Shown piece after piece: positions 23,203-32,508 of a stretch of DNA of 64,000 nucleotides. The notes under the pieces are model-generated. The model was not told the origin of the DNA and did not search any database. It saw only the letters and a program-made list of their open reading frames with translations. The first letter of the stretch is position 1. Each line of letters opens with the position of its first letter. Location of the stretch: NCBI GenBank assembly GCA_018001225.1, contig JAGNIJ010000003.1:60286-124285 (forward strand). The letters run 5' to 3'. This DNA is from Kiritimatiellia bacterium. GTDB taxonomy: Bacteria; Verrucomicrobiota; Kiritimatiellia; CAIQIC01; JAGNIJ01. The translations under genes were made by a program, and so were the position numbers.

Positions 23203-24726
23203 TCATAGCGTAATCACCCGGCTACGAATGGACATGAACGCCTCGCCCAAATCCCTCTGGAGCTCGGCGCCCGCATTGTTCATGGCGGCAAGGAACATGG
23301 CGTCAACGGGACCGCCGCTGGGATGAATGCATATCCGGTAGCGCCCGTCTTCGAATTCGCTTCCCACCTGCAGCGTTTGGAGCACACCGCTGGGACCGTG
23401 CAGTTCGTAGAATGGCACCGCCACCCCGCGCCCAAATCCGATGGTGTACTGAATCCCCGGATTGACCAAGCGATAGCCCGCCATCCCCCCGACCACCACG
23501 GGAAGCGTCAGCGCAACAATGCTGCGCAGCGCCATGTGGACCGCTCGCTCCTGGCCGTCCTGTGACGCTGGATTCCCCGGCACGAAATCCAGGTACAGGT
23601 AGGCCATGGGCCCGACCTTGTACCCCTCGAGCTGGAGCGTCAGCCCACGGATTCCGGCGGACGCAATCCCTTCCGCAACCACGTCGTTTCGCTGCCAACC
23701 GGCCGGCATCCCCCCCCCGAACTGGCGCGCCAGCGCAAGCAACCCCAGGAAGGAAAGGATACCCATCGTGATCAGCACGGAACCCGCGATGCGCCACCCC
23801 AGCGCCGCGTGTGCAACGAACGGCCACAGCCCGAGAAGCATGGCGACAAGGGCCGTCGCGAAGTGCCCGGGTGTCGGCTTGGCCCGCGGATCAATCGCCG
23901 GGCCCGCCTGCGACGGCGCGGCCGCGGCCGGCGGCGCCGACGCCCGCTTCATCATCTTCTTCACCATGTCGTGGGCCATGGCCAGTTCCTTGTCCGCCGG
24001 GTTCTCCGCGCAGTACTCCTCCACGCACTTCACCATGAACGGATGCGCGAACGCGAGTTCCGCGGGCTGATATCCGCCGGCCGCCTTGCGCATAAGATCT
24101 TCCGCGCGCCCGAGAACGCTGCACATGGCCTCGACATACCCCAGAATCGCAATACGCCAATTCTGCCGGGAAAGACGCAGCGCCTTCCTGTTCTCGATAA
24201 GGAGCCGGAAAATGCAGGCCCCGCTGGACGGGTGCGAGCCCCCGCCGAGACCGGGGCTCCGCACGTAGGCAAACGCGTAGTGCAGAATCACTTCACCCCA
24301 CGGCACCCCCTCCTCCCTCTTCTGCTGGAACACGGGCGCCAGTTCGCTGAGAATGGGCTCGTCCGGGGCTTCACTTCGAAGCACCTCGCTCCACTGGTCG
24401 AACTCATCAAAAGAGAGCGACATCAGCATCAGGTTCTCGGCGGCGTTGGCGACAACGGTCGTCTTGGGCGGTGGCCGGCCGCCAGCCCACATGCTTAGGC
24501 CCTGCCTCCACTCCCGTATGGTCTGCTGGAAAAACTCGCGTGCCGCGGAACCCTCCCCGGTTTCGCCCCAGTGAAACGCCCCCAGCTGATACGCAGCCAG
24601 CGCACGCTCCAGAGCATTCGTCGTGGAATCGAGCGCCTGTTGGAAGCGGGTCAACGCGGTTTGCAACAGGCCCCTTTCCGCCGCACGGATCGCCTCCTGG
24701 TTGATACGGTCAAGATTGGCCGGCAT
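23203..24726 (-). CDS. TPR-like protein with two membrane segments, partner of the DUF4062-NACHT protein
   Basis: The 507-residue protein has TPR-like helices at the N-terminus (residues about 5-75: INQEAIRAAERGLLQTALTR, RALAAYQLGAFHWGETGEG). A longer helical region follows, then a Pro/Ala-rich linker and two adjacent hydrophobic spans (about 289-311 FATALVAMLLGLWPF and 315-338 GSVLITMGILSFLGLLAL). A C-terminal domain of about 165 residues has no motif I can name. Its ATG lies inside the end of the DUF4062 gene (17-nt overlap), so the two are almost certainly co-translated. The arrangement suggests a membrane-acting partner of a sensor ATPase, as in many two-component conflict systems. That role is inference. 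Confidence 0.7.
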   Translation of the reverse strand: MPANLDRINQEAIRAAERGLLQTALTRFQQALDSTTNALERALAAYQLGAFHWGETGEGSAAREFFQQTIREWRQGLSMWAGGRPPPKTTVVANAAENLMLMSLSFDEFDQWSEVLRSEAPDEPILSELAPVFQQKREEGVPWGEVILHYAFAYVRSPGLGGGSHPSSGACIFRLLIENRKALRLSRQNWRIAILGYVEAMCSVLGRAEDLMRKAAGGYQPAELAFAHPFMVKCVEEYCAENPADKELAMAHDMVKKMMKRASAPPAAAAPSQAGPAIDPRAKPTPGHFATALVAMLLGLWPFVAHAALGWRIAGSVLITMGILSFLGLLALARQFGGGMPAGWQRNDVVAEGIASAGIRGLTLQLEGYKVGPMAYLYLDFVPGNPASQDGQERAVHMALRSIVALTLPVVVGGMAGYRLVNPGIQYTIGFGRGVAVPFYELHGPSGVLQTLQVGSEFEDGRYRICIHPSGGPVDAMFLAAMNNAGAELQRDLGEAFMSIRSRVITL

Positions 24727-27700
24727 GATCGCCCTCCGTTTGTAGCGAGCAGTTCAGCACACGATTGTAGTCTTCAACGATCAGAATCGGGCCGGCGCGA
24801 CCGTCTCCGCAGGCCAAGGCCGTACACGGCCTTGCGCCCTTCCAAGCAGCCATCTGCGCGAACGATCCACGGCTTAATGCCAGGAGCAGGCCGTTCGACG
24901 AGTGAACAAGCCAGCCGTCGCGGCCCGGCAAGGGAAGCGCCGCCCGAAGGTTGATGGCGTCAACATCGAGTGTAACGACGCGCTCCCGCCCCGCCAGCAT
25001 TGCCTCCACCGTCCCCACGCGCACAAATTGACGATGGACGCCCAGCAGTTGGAAGAAGCAGGCCAGTTCGGCCGAATCCTCGTCCCACAACGAGAGCGTA
25101 AGCAATCCGTCCGCGGGATCGAAGAACCGACGGCCTGCGCAGCGGCACGCCCCGCCTTCCAGGTCCAGAATGGCCATGGTCTCGAGGTTATCGACGCCAT
25201 TCTTGCTCTCGCCCAGACTCAATCCTGTCCAGATCACACGCTTACTCCCCACAAGAAGGCGCTGCCGGTTCGGCTGCCAGACATCCAGCGAGGCCCCCGG
25301 TTTTAGTTGGCCGTCCTTCATCGACAGAATCTCTCCAAACTCATTCGCGACCCAGAACGTTCCGTCGGGCCCCACCGCCACCGCCTCTATGCGCCCCGCG
25401 TGCCGGGGCGGGGGCCCTCTCGCCTCCATGGGCGGCGTCCATCGGTTCAGGCGACCCGAGTAGTCAACCCACACCATCTCCTGCTCGTTGCAGGCGGCCG
25501 CGACGTCGCCGACACCTCGATCGTCCAGCTTGCCGGTCATGGGCGGGTTTGAACTGACCAAGTGCAACCCGTCGTCGCCTTCCGCCACGGCCGCATATCC
25601 CGAACCGAAGGGCATGACGGCCAGAATCCTCCACCGGGCCCGATGCGCGCCGCCCGCCTTGAGGCAGAATGCCCCTCCCTGAAGGATCACGAACAACTCG
25701 TCGCCGTTTTCGGCGATGGCCCTTGTTGTCCCGTAGCCGGAGGGGAACTCCGTGACCTCCACCACGGCCTCTCCGGGATGGCCGGACCAGACGTAGCGGC
25801 GCAGTTCCATGCTCACCATCAAAACTCCGCCGCCGAATGCATGACTCTCCGACATCAGGCCTGGAAGCCGGGGGCCCTCTCGCCTATCCCGCCACCGGTC
25901 ACCCGACAGCACGACCGATGTCGCGTTTCGCTGGAGCAGAAAGAGGTCGCGGCCCGACAGCAGACACCCGCCGCACACACTATCATGCAGGGCGCGCTTG
26001 TGCAGAACCGTCCCTTCCGTATCTAGAACAGTCAAGGCGGTGCGCCCCCCGGCGTCCGACCAGGCGGCCACGCACTCCGGCGACGCGACGATGCCGCGCA
26101 GTTCGCCGTTGAGCTGCGTCACCACCGTCGCGCCGTCAGCGCCTTCGCCAGCCACAACGCGCAGCGAGCGCAGTTGTCCGTCCGCGTCCTGCCACCACAG
26201 GGCGCCGCCAACGGACGCCAGCACCGGAAGTTCAACCTCCGGCAAACGGCACATGAACGACTCGCGGCGTCCAACCGTCGGCTCGAGCGCGCCATCCACC
26301 GGCCAGGCAAGTTGGAGGATCGCGCCCCTCCCCTGCTCGTCCACCATCGCAACCCATGATCCATCGTCGGCCGCCGCCATCGCGAGCAGTCGCGCGCGCG
26401 GAACGTCCAGCGCCGACGCGCTCGCAAGGCCACGGCGCAGGTCCACCACAGCGACACGGCCCAACCGCTCGAGGTAGAAACCGCACCCGAGCCGGGCGGC
26501 TATGGCGGCAGCACTGGCGCGAAGCGCTCGCTCGGCAACGACTTCAAACCCCGGCCCCGCCGACGGCTCCTCCCTGGGGAGTTCGACATCGGGGAGCGGA
26601 TCGAGCTTGAACCATGGGCGTCGCGGAGGCCCGGAATGAATGTACTCTTCCGCGGCGGCGCGCACGGGCGGGGAACCTTCGCGCCATGCCAAGGATGGAA
26701 GCGTATCGGGAAATTGCTGCAGCGTCGAGGCGCGGGCGCGCAAAAACACGCACCATGCCTCTGCACCCGGCACGCCCGCGCTTACCAGTTCCGCGAGTTC
26801 ACTCACCAACGGAAACGGACCGCTCGCCTTGCATCGCGCATCGAGGTAACACAGCGTCCGCAGCAGTCGGACGGCAATGCCTTGGCCGCCGCCCAGTCGG
26901 AGATGGTATGTCAGCTCCTCGAACGGCCGCGCGGCGGGCCCGCCCCATCGCCGATCGCCGCCGGGGTCCGCGCGACGGAGGAAGAGAATCGCCAGCCTGC
27001 GATGCGCGCGCTCCGCGGACGGCGGCGACGAGAGGTAACAGGACTCCGCAGCCGACCGAAATTGGCCATGGTAGAAGTCCAACAACTCGCCGCGCCACAT
27101 GAGATAGGGCCGCAGGAGGCGCAACAGCGCCGCCACGTTGCCGAGCGGGTCACCCGGATCAACCATCTCCGTGAGTTCGGTCGCCGCAAGCCCGTGGCGG
27201 CTGGCCGCCAGCGCGGACGCCAGCCGATTCACAAGCACCGCGCCGACGGGTGCACCGGACGAGTCAACAAAGCCGGGATCGTTGGATAGCCGCTGCAAGA
27301 GGATCCACCGAAACAGGCCGGCCGATTCTCCGGGCAGTTCCCGGATGCGATCCGTGATCTCCTCGTACGTGCCGAGCGTGCGCAATTCCTCGAGCGCGGT
27401 CAGGATGTAGATCGGGAGGCGGCTGTCCTGCTTCTTCGCAAGTTCCGCGAGCTGTTCCGGCTCCATGCGCTTCCGGTAACGATGCAGGTACGCCGTGCCG
27501 ATGGCCTCCACATCCTGCGGCTCCAACGGAGCGAGAACCCGCCATTGTACGCTCGCGCCGCGCCGCTTTAAGGCGTCCACGACCGGGTGCTCGTTCGAGG
27601 AGACGATCAGCCGCACGCGCGGGGCCAGGACAGCTGGAATCCAGTGCAAAGCGTGCGCGCCATCAGCCGCATCGAGCTGGTTCACAGCGTCAAGGACCAG

Positions 27701-28762
27701 GACGATCCGGCACTTGGCCGAGGCTTTCGCCTGCCATTCGCGGAACTGGTCCACCAGCTCTTGAACGCGATCGGCAACCGGCGCCGTTTCGCCCGAGACC
27801 TTCGCGAGCGCATGACAAATGCAACGCAGCATCCGCCGGAGATCGGTCGAGCCTTCGCTGGCGCCGACAAAATGAGGAATGACCACCAACCCGGCGTTAG
27901 CCGAGCACAGCCGGCATAGCTTCGCCATCAGCGCCGTCTTGCCGGACCCTGCCGGCCCAATGAGCGCACACATACCACCGTTCGCACCGCCCTGCACGAC
28001 GTGTGTCAGATCATCCAGCAACGGCTGGCGGCTTCCAGCGTAGTATCGCTGGACTCGCTCATCGATGAAGCCCTCCATTGCGTCGCGCTGCAGAGCGAAC
28101 TCGTCGCCGGCCGCCATCGCGGCCGCATCGAAGCGAGAAGCGAGTTCGGGATCTTCGGAGATACTCCTGAACAGATCATCGTAGACTCTCTGGCCGAACG
28201 CCTGCAGCCCGGCCAGGCGGCCGCGCTGCGCATCCCAGTGCGCAGCATAGACGAAGACGGGAAGGCCGGCGGCGACGATCGCCCGCTTCAGGTCCGCAAG
28301 CCGCCGCTCGTTCTCGCTGCCAGTCGGCTCGCGCATCTCTCCGGGAATCGTCTCCTCCATCTGAGCCGTGCTCTCCGGGTTGCGGAAGTAGAAGAAGGCC
28401 GAACCATGACGGCCCAGCCGGTCCAGCACGCCGTAGTGGATCTCGTCGGCCGTGATCGAGGTGTCCTTGCCTTGCGGGATCGAGCCATACCGGCCGCCGA
28501 GCATGCAGAGGAACCGGGGCCTGCATTCATCCACGATTTCGCGGCACACACCCAGCGCATCCTGATCGCTAGTCACACCCCAGCGCAGGTCGACGTCCAG
28601 CAGGTGTATCCGGCGCTTCCACAACTCCTCCCGCAACCGCGGAAAGACGAAACGCACCAAATGATCTCTTTCCGCCTGCATGTCGCGGAAGGTGGACGAA
28701 ATGAATACGCGAATCTGGCGAGGGGCTACAACGCCGTGCGCCGATGTGGATAGGTCATTCAC
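24710..28762 (-). CDS. Giant DUF4062 + NACHT/STAND NTPase + C-terminal propeller-like protein
   Basis: The 1350-residue protein begins with DUF4062 (residues about 17-130: IRVFISSTFRDMQAERDHLV, DVDLRWGVTSDQDALG, CREIVDECRPRFLCMLGGRYG). This N-terminal module is shared with eukaryotic NPHP3- and TEP1-like STAND proteins. The NTPase follows, with Walker A LIGPAGSGKTALMAKL near 265 and Walker B CRIVLVLDAVNQLDAADGAH near 352. A helical region follows, then from about 740 a long series of weak beta-propeller-like blades (ASALDVPRARLLAMAAADDG, LTVLDTEGTVLHKRALHD, IEAVAVGPDGTFWVANEFGE). The blades are diverged, in contrast to the identical WD units of the TIR NLR. It starts at GTG 28762 without a strong Shine-Dalgarno. 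It overlaps the TPR/membrane gene downstream. Similar STAND NTPases detect phage proteins in known systems, but the specificity here is unknown. Confidence 0.8.
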   Translation of the reverse strand: MNDLSTSAHGVVAPRQIRVFISSTFRDMQAERDHLVRFVFPRLREELWKRRIHLLDVDLRWGVTSDQDALGVCREIVDECRPRFLCMLGGRYGSIPQGKDTSITADEIHYGVLDRLGRHGSAFFYFRNPESTAQMEETIPGEMREPTGSENERRLADLKRAIVAAGLPVFVYAAHWDAQRGRLAGLQAFGQRVYDDLFRSISEDPELASRFDAAAMAAGDEFALQRDAMEGFIDERVQRYYAGSRQPLLDDLTHVVQGGANGGMCALIGPAGSGKTALMAKLCRLCSANAGLVVIPHFVGASEGSTDLRRMLRCICHALAKVSGETAPVADRVQELVDQFREWQAKASAKCRIVLVLDAVNQLDAADGAHALHWIPAVLAPRVRLIVSSNEHPVVDALKRRGASVQWRVLAPLEPQDVEAIGTAYLHRYRKRMEPEQLAELAKKQDSRLPIYILTALEELRTLGTYEEITDRIRELPGESAGLFRWILLQRLSNDPGFVDSSGAPVGAVLVNRLASALAASRHGLAATELTEMVDPGDPLGNVAALLRLLRPYLMWRGELLDFYHGQFRSAAESCYLSSPPSAERAHRRLAILFLRRADPGGDRRWGGPAARPFEELTYHLRLGGGQGIAVRLLRTLCYLDARCKASGPFPLVSELAELVSAGVPGAEAWCVFLRARASTLQQFPDTLPSLAWREGSPPVRAAAEEYIHSGPPRRPWFKLDPLPDVELPREEPSAGPGFEVVAERALRASAAAIAARLGCGFYLERLGRVAVVDLRRGLASASALDVPRARLLAMAAADDGSWVAMVDEQGRGAILQLAWPVDGALEPTVGRRESFMCRLPEVELPVLASVGGALWWQDADGQLRSLRVVAGEGADGATVVTQLNGELRGIVASPECVAAWSDAGGRTALTVLDTEGTVLHKRALHDSVCGGCLLSGRDLFLLQRNATSVVLSGDRWRDRREGPRLPGLMSESHAFGGGVLMVSMELRRYVWSGHPGEAVVEVTEFPSGYGTTRAIAENGDELFVILQGGAFCLKAGGAHRARWRILAVMPFGSGYAAVAEGDDGLHLVSSNPPMTGKLDDRGVGDVAAACNEQEMVWVDYSGRLNRWTPPMEARGPPPRHAGRIEAVAVGPDGTFWVANEFGEILSMKDGQLKPGASLDVWQPNRQRLLVGSKRVIWTGLSLGESKNGVDNLETMAILDLEGGACRCAGRRFFDPADGLLTLSLWDEDSAELACFFQLLGVHRQFVRVGTVEAMLAGRERVVTLDVDAINLRAALPLPGRDGWLVHSSNGLLLALSRGSFAQMAAWKGARPCTALACGDGRAGPILIVEDYNRVLNCSLQTEGDHAGQS

Positions 28763-28992
28763 GGTCGAAAGCAGCGGGCCCGTTCAACGCCCTTGTGCCG
28801 CCCGGTAGCCTTGTCCTGCGACTAAGCCCACTCCGACCCCGTGAGCCCACGATGTGATCCCGATCCGTCACGCACGACCCCTCGGAAAAGACAGCCATCG
28901 TCCGCGCAAGATGAGCATGTCACCCGCCTGTGCGATGACAAGCGATCGAGGCCAGCGGGAACAGATGCAAGCGTCCTTCTTCACTCGCGCAC

Positions 28993-29412
28993 TCACGGGC
29001 ACCCCTCCTTACGCGACGCATAGGCTTCAGCGAACTCCCGGAAGCCGGCGGTCAGGTTCCATTTGGAGAGGTCGGCAACGGGCACCCAGGCGGAATCGTC
29101 GTGTTCCTCGCTCATACGAAGGATACCGCCCGCCGAGACGGCTTCAAGGCATAGCACGGCCAGGTTCTTGTCCGCCATTTCGATTCGGTAGGCTCCCGCC
29201 ACGCCCGTCAAGGCGATGTCCAGCCCGGTTTCCTCCTTGACCTCCCGCCGCACGGCCTCGTCGAACGTCTCGCCCGGATCCGCCTTCCCGCCCGGCCACT
29301 CCCACGTTCCGACAAAGCTCTTGTTGGCGCTCGAACGACGGATCAACAGGCATCGCCGCTGCTCGTCAAAGATCACTGCACGCACCGCAAGCTTGTATGG
29401 TTTGCCTGGCAT
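28993..29412 (-). CDS. NUDIX hydrolase (MutT-like)
   Basis: The 139-residue protein carries a complete NUDIX box, with GKADPGETFDEAV followed by RREVKEETGLDI, matching G-x5-E-x7-R-E-U-x-E-E-x-G-U at residues about 42-65. The upstream strand KLAVRAVIFDEQRRCLLIRR and the W-E-W-P-G-G entry fit nucleotide-cleaving MutT/NudF-like enzymes. The substrate cannot be told from sequence; oxidised or signalling nucleotides are candidates given the neighbours. ATG 29412 is chosen because aaggag sits 6 nt upstream. In-frame ATG 29418 and an earlier start at 29433 also exist. The 230 bases downstream, up to the DUF4062 gene, hold no supported gene. Confidence 0.85.
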   Translation of the reverse strand: MPGKPYKLAVRAVIFDEQRRCLLIRRSSANKSFVGTWEWPGGKADPGETFDEAVRREVKEETGLDIALTGVAGAYRIEMADKNLAVLCLEAVSAGGILRMSEEHDDSAWVPVADLSKWNLTAGFREFAEAYASRKEGCP

Positions 29413-29555
29413 CGTCATCTCCTTGAGCGCCACTGACGCTCCTTCACCAACCGGCGGGCTGCACTCCGGACCAAAGAATAGTTGCGCGGAGCAGGCTCGT
29501 CTATCCCGTAGTTTCCAAGCTTCTGCAGGGGTTGGCCGGCGCGGCCTCCTACGCC

Positions 29556-29912
29556 TCAGTCGGGGATCGGGACGTCCTCGTCCTTCAGTTCGATGAATTC
29601 CGAATGAGCCGGAGGGACAGCGAGCTGCGCCTCGTCGCTGTAAAACCCCACGTTGAATAGATGCGTTAACTCCTCCAGCACCTCCCGGGCCTCCGGCCCT
29701 TGCGCGACGACCAACAGTTCCACGCCTTGGGTGGCTTCGAGAGTCAGCAGGCCCATGATAGAGGTTCCCTTGATCGTGTCGTTGTCTTTTGTAATCGTTA
29801 CGGCCGTGTGGGGGCCTTTCAATTGTACTATTTTTACGATCAGCGCCGCGGGTCGGGCATACATGCCGTATCGGTTGAGTACGGTAAGCCGTCGAGCCAG
29901 TGGCATGCTCAT
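29556..29912 (-). CDS. HPr-like protein with Tyr in place of the phosphocarrier His (Crh-like)
   Basis: The 118-residue protein aligns with HPr of the PTS: RRLTVLNRYGMYARPAALIV at the start, then IKGTSIMGLLTLEATQG. In HPr the motif is G-[LM]-H-A-R-P-A, and the His receives phosphate from enzyme I. Here the codon at 29859-29861 is TAT, giving Tyr18. The regulatory Ser region (T-S-I-M-G, Ser46 in B. subtilis numbering) is kept. Crh, which has Gln at the His position, is a known precedent for a regulatory non-carrier HPr. This protein therefore probably signals rather than transports. The acidic 30-residue C-terminal extension (FIELKDEDVPIPD) is unusual. ATG 29912 has ggagg 5-6 nt upstream. It lies 43 nt after a winged-helix regulator gene, and no enzyme I or EII genes are nearby. 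Confidence 0.8.
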   Translation of the reverse strand: MSMPLARRLTVLNRYGMYARPAALIVKIVQLKGPHTAVTITKDNDTIKGTSIMGLLTLEATQGVELLVVAQGPEAREVLEELTHLFNVGFYSDEAQLAVPPAHSEFIELKDEDVPIPD

Positions 29913-29955
29913 TATACCCTCCGTGTTTTTTTCACATGTCTTTCGAGTCCGTGCC

Positions 29956-30603
29956 TTACCCTCGTATTTCCGGGGGGATGTCGAGGATGACCTGCGAGGC
30001 GCACAGCTTGAATCCACCTCCCTTGCAGGGGCTGGTGGCGATGACGGTCTGCCGCACTCCGTTCTTGCGGAGGGCCCCCCGCAGCTTCGAGATCACGCGG
30101 TGGACATCCGCCCCGTCCGGATTCTGCCACAACGTGCCGCCATGCCATTCGAAGGCGGACGCCACGGCCGCCACGCCGTCCAGGAGGTCGGGCATGGTCA
30201 CATACCATTGCGTGGCGCACGCGGCCAACAACTTCAGGAGTACGAATTCGCGAAGCGTGAGGACTAGCTTCGCGTCCCGCAAGAGAAGTTCACGCGTCCC
30301 ATAACGTCCGCCGGCCAATCGCAGGACCAGGATGTCATCGTAGTGATCCCCGTCTTTCCGCTTTTTCATGGGTGTTTCCTTTCCGTGGGTTGGACTCTGC
30401 AGCCCCTGTTTCTGTCCCTTGTCCATAGGCGTACCCGTTAAGATCGCCGCCAGTTTCAAGGCCATGTCGGCCACGGCATGGAGCCGGGCCACGACTTCTT
30501 CCGTGGAGGCTTGCGCGCGCTGGAAGACGACCTGCGGCGCCGCCACGCCGCCCGCGACGGAGGCGTGTTTGACCGGACCGGCTTGATCGACCTTCTCCCG
30601 CAT
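29956..30603 (-). CDS. OmpR/PhoB-type winged-helix DNA-binding protein without receiver domain
   Basis: The C-terminal 110 residues form a Trans_reg_C winged helix: LTLREFVLLKLLAACATQWY, the recognition-helix region VHRVISKLRGALRKNG, then the wing IATSPCKGGGFKLC. No receiver domain is present. The 78 residues before MKKRKDGDHYDD are low in motifs. A second start at 30369 with an aaaggaa site could give a 137-residue protein instead. It lies directly upstream of the HPr-like gene on the same strand and divergent from the AAA+ gene at 30844. It is a plausible regulator of that cluster. Confidence 0.65.
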   Translation of the reverse strand: MREKVDQAGPVKHASVAGGVAAPQVVFQRAQASTEEVVARLHAVADMALKLAAILTGTPMDKGQKQGLQSPTHGKETPMKKRKDGDHYDDILVLRLAGGRYGTRELLLRDAKLVLTLREFVLLKLLAACATQWYVTMPDLLDGVAAVASAFEWHGGTLWQNPDGADVHRVISKLRGALRKNGVRQTVIATSPCKGGGFKLCASQVILDIPPEIRG

Positions 30604-30843
30604 TTCATGTCTCCGTGTATGCGTGTGCCTTTGCTACCACACGGCCATCATATCCTCCGTCAATCGATATTTATCTGCCTTGCGCGCTATTTACATATCC
30701 AGCACGGATCGCGCTGGTTACGCCGTATTCGAGCCATTTTCTGATTGAGTTGTCCCGGTTGAGATGTTGAGTTTATGCGGATTTCCGGCTTGAGTTCCGG
30801 CCCGCGTGGTCATAATGAGGAAGAACTCAATCAGGGGGGGGCG

Positions 30844-32508
30844 ATGATGCGCGAAGTGAACCTTCAGGCACTCCGGGTTTCAGCACAGGCCGATGAGGGG
30901 CCCCGGCCACGCTGGATTCGCGGAGCCGATATCCGCCCGATGCCCGACATGGAGGCACGGAACACACCCTGCGCCTACATAGTCCGCAATGGCGAGTTGC
31001 CTGTTATTCGAACGCACGGGGGCGACCGGGTGGTGGACTGCGGGGTCAAACACAAGGCCACACCGCTTTCCAAGCTGATGCTGGGCCGGCAGGAAACGCC
31101 CCTGCTGCACGGGAGCTACTCCTCCGCGGGACAACTTCTGCGAAGCGTGCGAACCCTCGTGGCCCACGCCCTGGAACGGGGTGAGGCCAACCTCTACTTC
31201 ATCGGAGTGGATGATGAGTTGTTCGATGGACTATGGCGTCAAGCCGCCGGCGCGGAAACGGCTTTGAAGCCGGAGCCGGCAGGGGAGCGCAACGGCGTGG
31301 AGGGGGGCCACTCCACGGCTTCGCCCCTCCTGATGGAACTGTTGCCCCGGGAAGTTGAGCCCGACGATCTGGCCCGCACCTTTGTGGGCAACTCGCTGGG
31401 CGCGAGGCTGGTTCGGCAACTGATCCTCCGGGCCCGGCGTGTCACGGAGCCGATCCTTATCGTGGGGGAACCGGGAACGGGCAAGGACCTGGTGGCCCAC
31501 ACCATCTCGAGGTTTCGAGAGGGGCCGTTCATCCAGATGAATTGCGCCGCTGCAGGCTCCTCCGCCGATCTCGAGCTCTTCGGGCCGCGGCCGACAGAAC
31601 GACGAGGCCCCCGGGCATCGGGGGGGCTGTGGAAGGCAGCGGCCTATGGTACGCTCTATCTGGACGAAATCAGCGCTCTTCCCATGAGTTCGCAGGTGAA
31701 GGTCGGCGAAGCGATAAAAGCAGAGTTCGAACGCAAGCCCGATAGCCGGGGAGTGGCGCACGTCCGGGTGCGCGTGATCGCCGCCACCAATAGGGAGCTT
31801 GGCTCGGCCGTGACTGCGGGTCAATTCGATGAGCGGCTCTTCTACCTTCTCCGCCGCTTTACCATCCATACCCCGGCTTTGAGGGAACATCCGCAGGACA
31901 TACCGCTTCTAGCCGGCCATCTATGGCGACACATCACCGGCCGGGAGAATGAAACTCTGGCGAGCGACATCCTGGCACGACTTCAAAAGCAGTCCTGGCC
32001 AGGGAACGTGCGGGAACTGAAGGCGGCTCTTTGCCGACTGCGAAACTTGTTCGGCTCGACGAAACTCACCGGCAAACACATGGATGCCGTCCTGTTGAGC
32101 GAGCGAGGGGTCATGCCCTCGACATCACAGGACCGCTTGATAGCGCATCACGTGGAGTGCCTGCAGCACCTGCGGAAAGCGGATGAAGTGATCCAGGCCG
32201 CCCGGGTCGCCACCGAGCCGCTCCAGGGGCGCCGACGCCCCACGAGCGAAATGATCCTGACCACCCAGGAACAAGTCCTGCGTCGTCTTGCTGAATTGGA
32301 TATCCTCTGCATGACTCCCCTGCTTTTCGGCGGGTATACGACCTATGCCATCATCCATGAGTTAAGAGGACGTCTGCATTATTTCTGCAAGCTTCTTGCG
32401 TCGGACGCGCGGGCCGCCCTGCGCTTCTGGCGGAACGACCTGTCTATCCTGGCAGAGCGCGCTGCCGGCGTGCTGTTCGACGAATGGAGGCGGTTGCAGA
32501 ATCTGTAA
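30844..32508 (+). CDS. Sigma54-activator-like AAA+ ATPase lacking the GAFTGA loop
   Basis: The 554-residue protein has an unrecognised N-terminal region (about 1-190) and a bacterial enhancer-binding-type AAA+ core. The core has Walker A ILIVGEPGTGKDLVAHTI near 213, FIQMNCAAAGSSADLELFG, Walker B TLYLDEISALP near 278, sensor VRVIAATNRELGS, LREHPQDIPLLAGHLW and SWPGNVREL. In true sigma54 activators the GAFTGA loop follows ELFG-[HY]-x-x-G. Here the stretch after ELFG reads PRPTERRGPRASGG, so contact with sigma54 is unlikely. No Fis-type HTH is apparent. The C-terminal 120 residues are an unknown helical domain. The start is one of two adjacent ATGs after a run of G residues. It is divergent from the winged-helix/HPr-like pair across about 240 bases that must hold both promoters. 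Confidence 0.75.
   Translation: MMREVNLQALRVSAQADEGPRPRWIRGADIRPMPDMEARNTPCAYIVRNGELPVIRTHGGDRVVDCGVKHKATPLSKLMLGRQETPLLHGSYSSAGQLLRSVRTLVAHALERGEANLYFIGVDDELFDGLWRQAAGAETALKPEPAGERNGVEGGHSTASPLLMELLPREVEPDDLARTFVGNSLGARLVRQLILRARRVTEPILIVGEPGTGKDLVAHTISRFREGPFIQMNCAAAGSSADLELFGPRPTERRGPRASGGLWKAAAYGTLYLDEISALPMSSQVKVGEAIKAEFERKPDSRGVAHVRVRVIAATNRELGSAVTAGQFDERLFYLLRRFTIHTPALREHPQDIPLLAGHLWRHITGRENETLASDILARLQKQSWPGNVRELKAALCRLRNLFGSTKLTGKHMDAVLLSERGVMPSTSQDRLIAHHVECLQHLRKADEVIQAARVATEPLQGRRRPTSEMILTTQEQVLRRLAELDILCMTPLLFGGYTTYAIIHELRGRLHYFCKLLASDARAALRFWRNDLSILAERAAGVLFDEWRRLQNL

Noticed and set aside
29556..30603. HPr-like plus winged-helix genes as part of a sugar PTS
   Set aside because: No enzyme I or EII genes nearby and the carrier His is absent.
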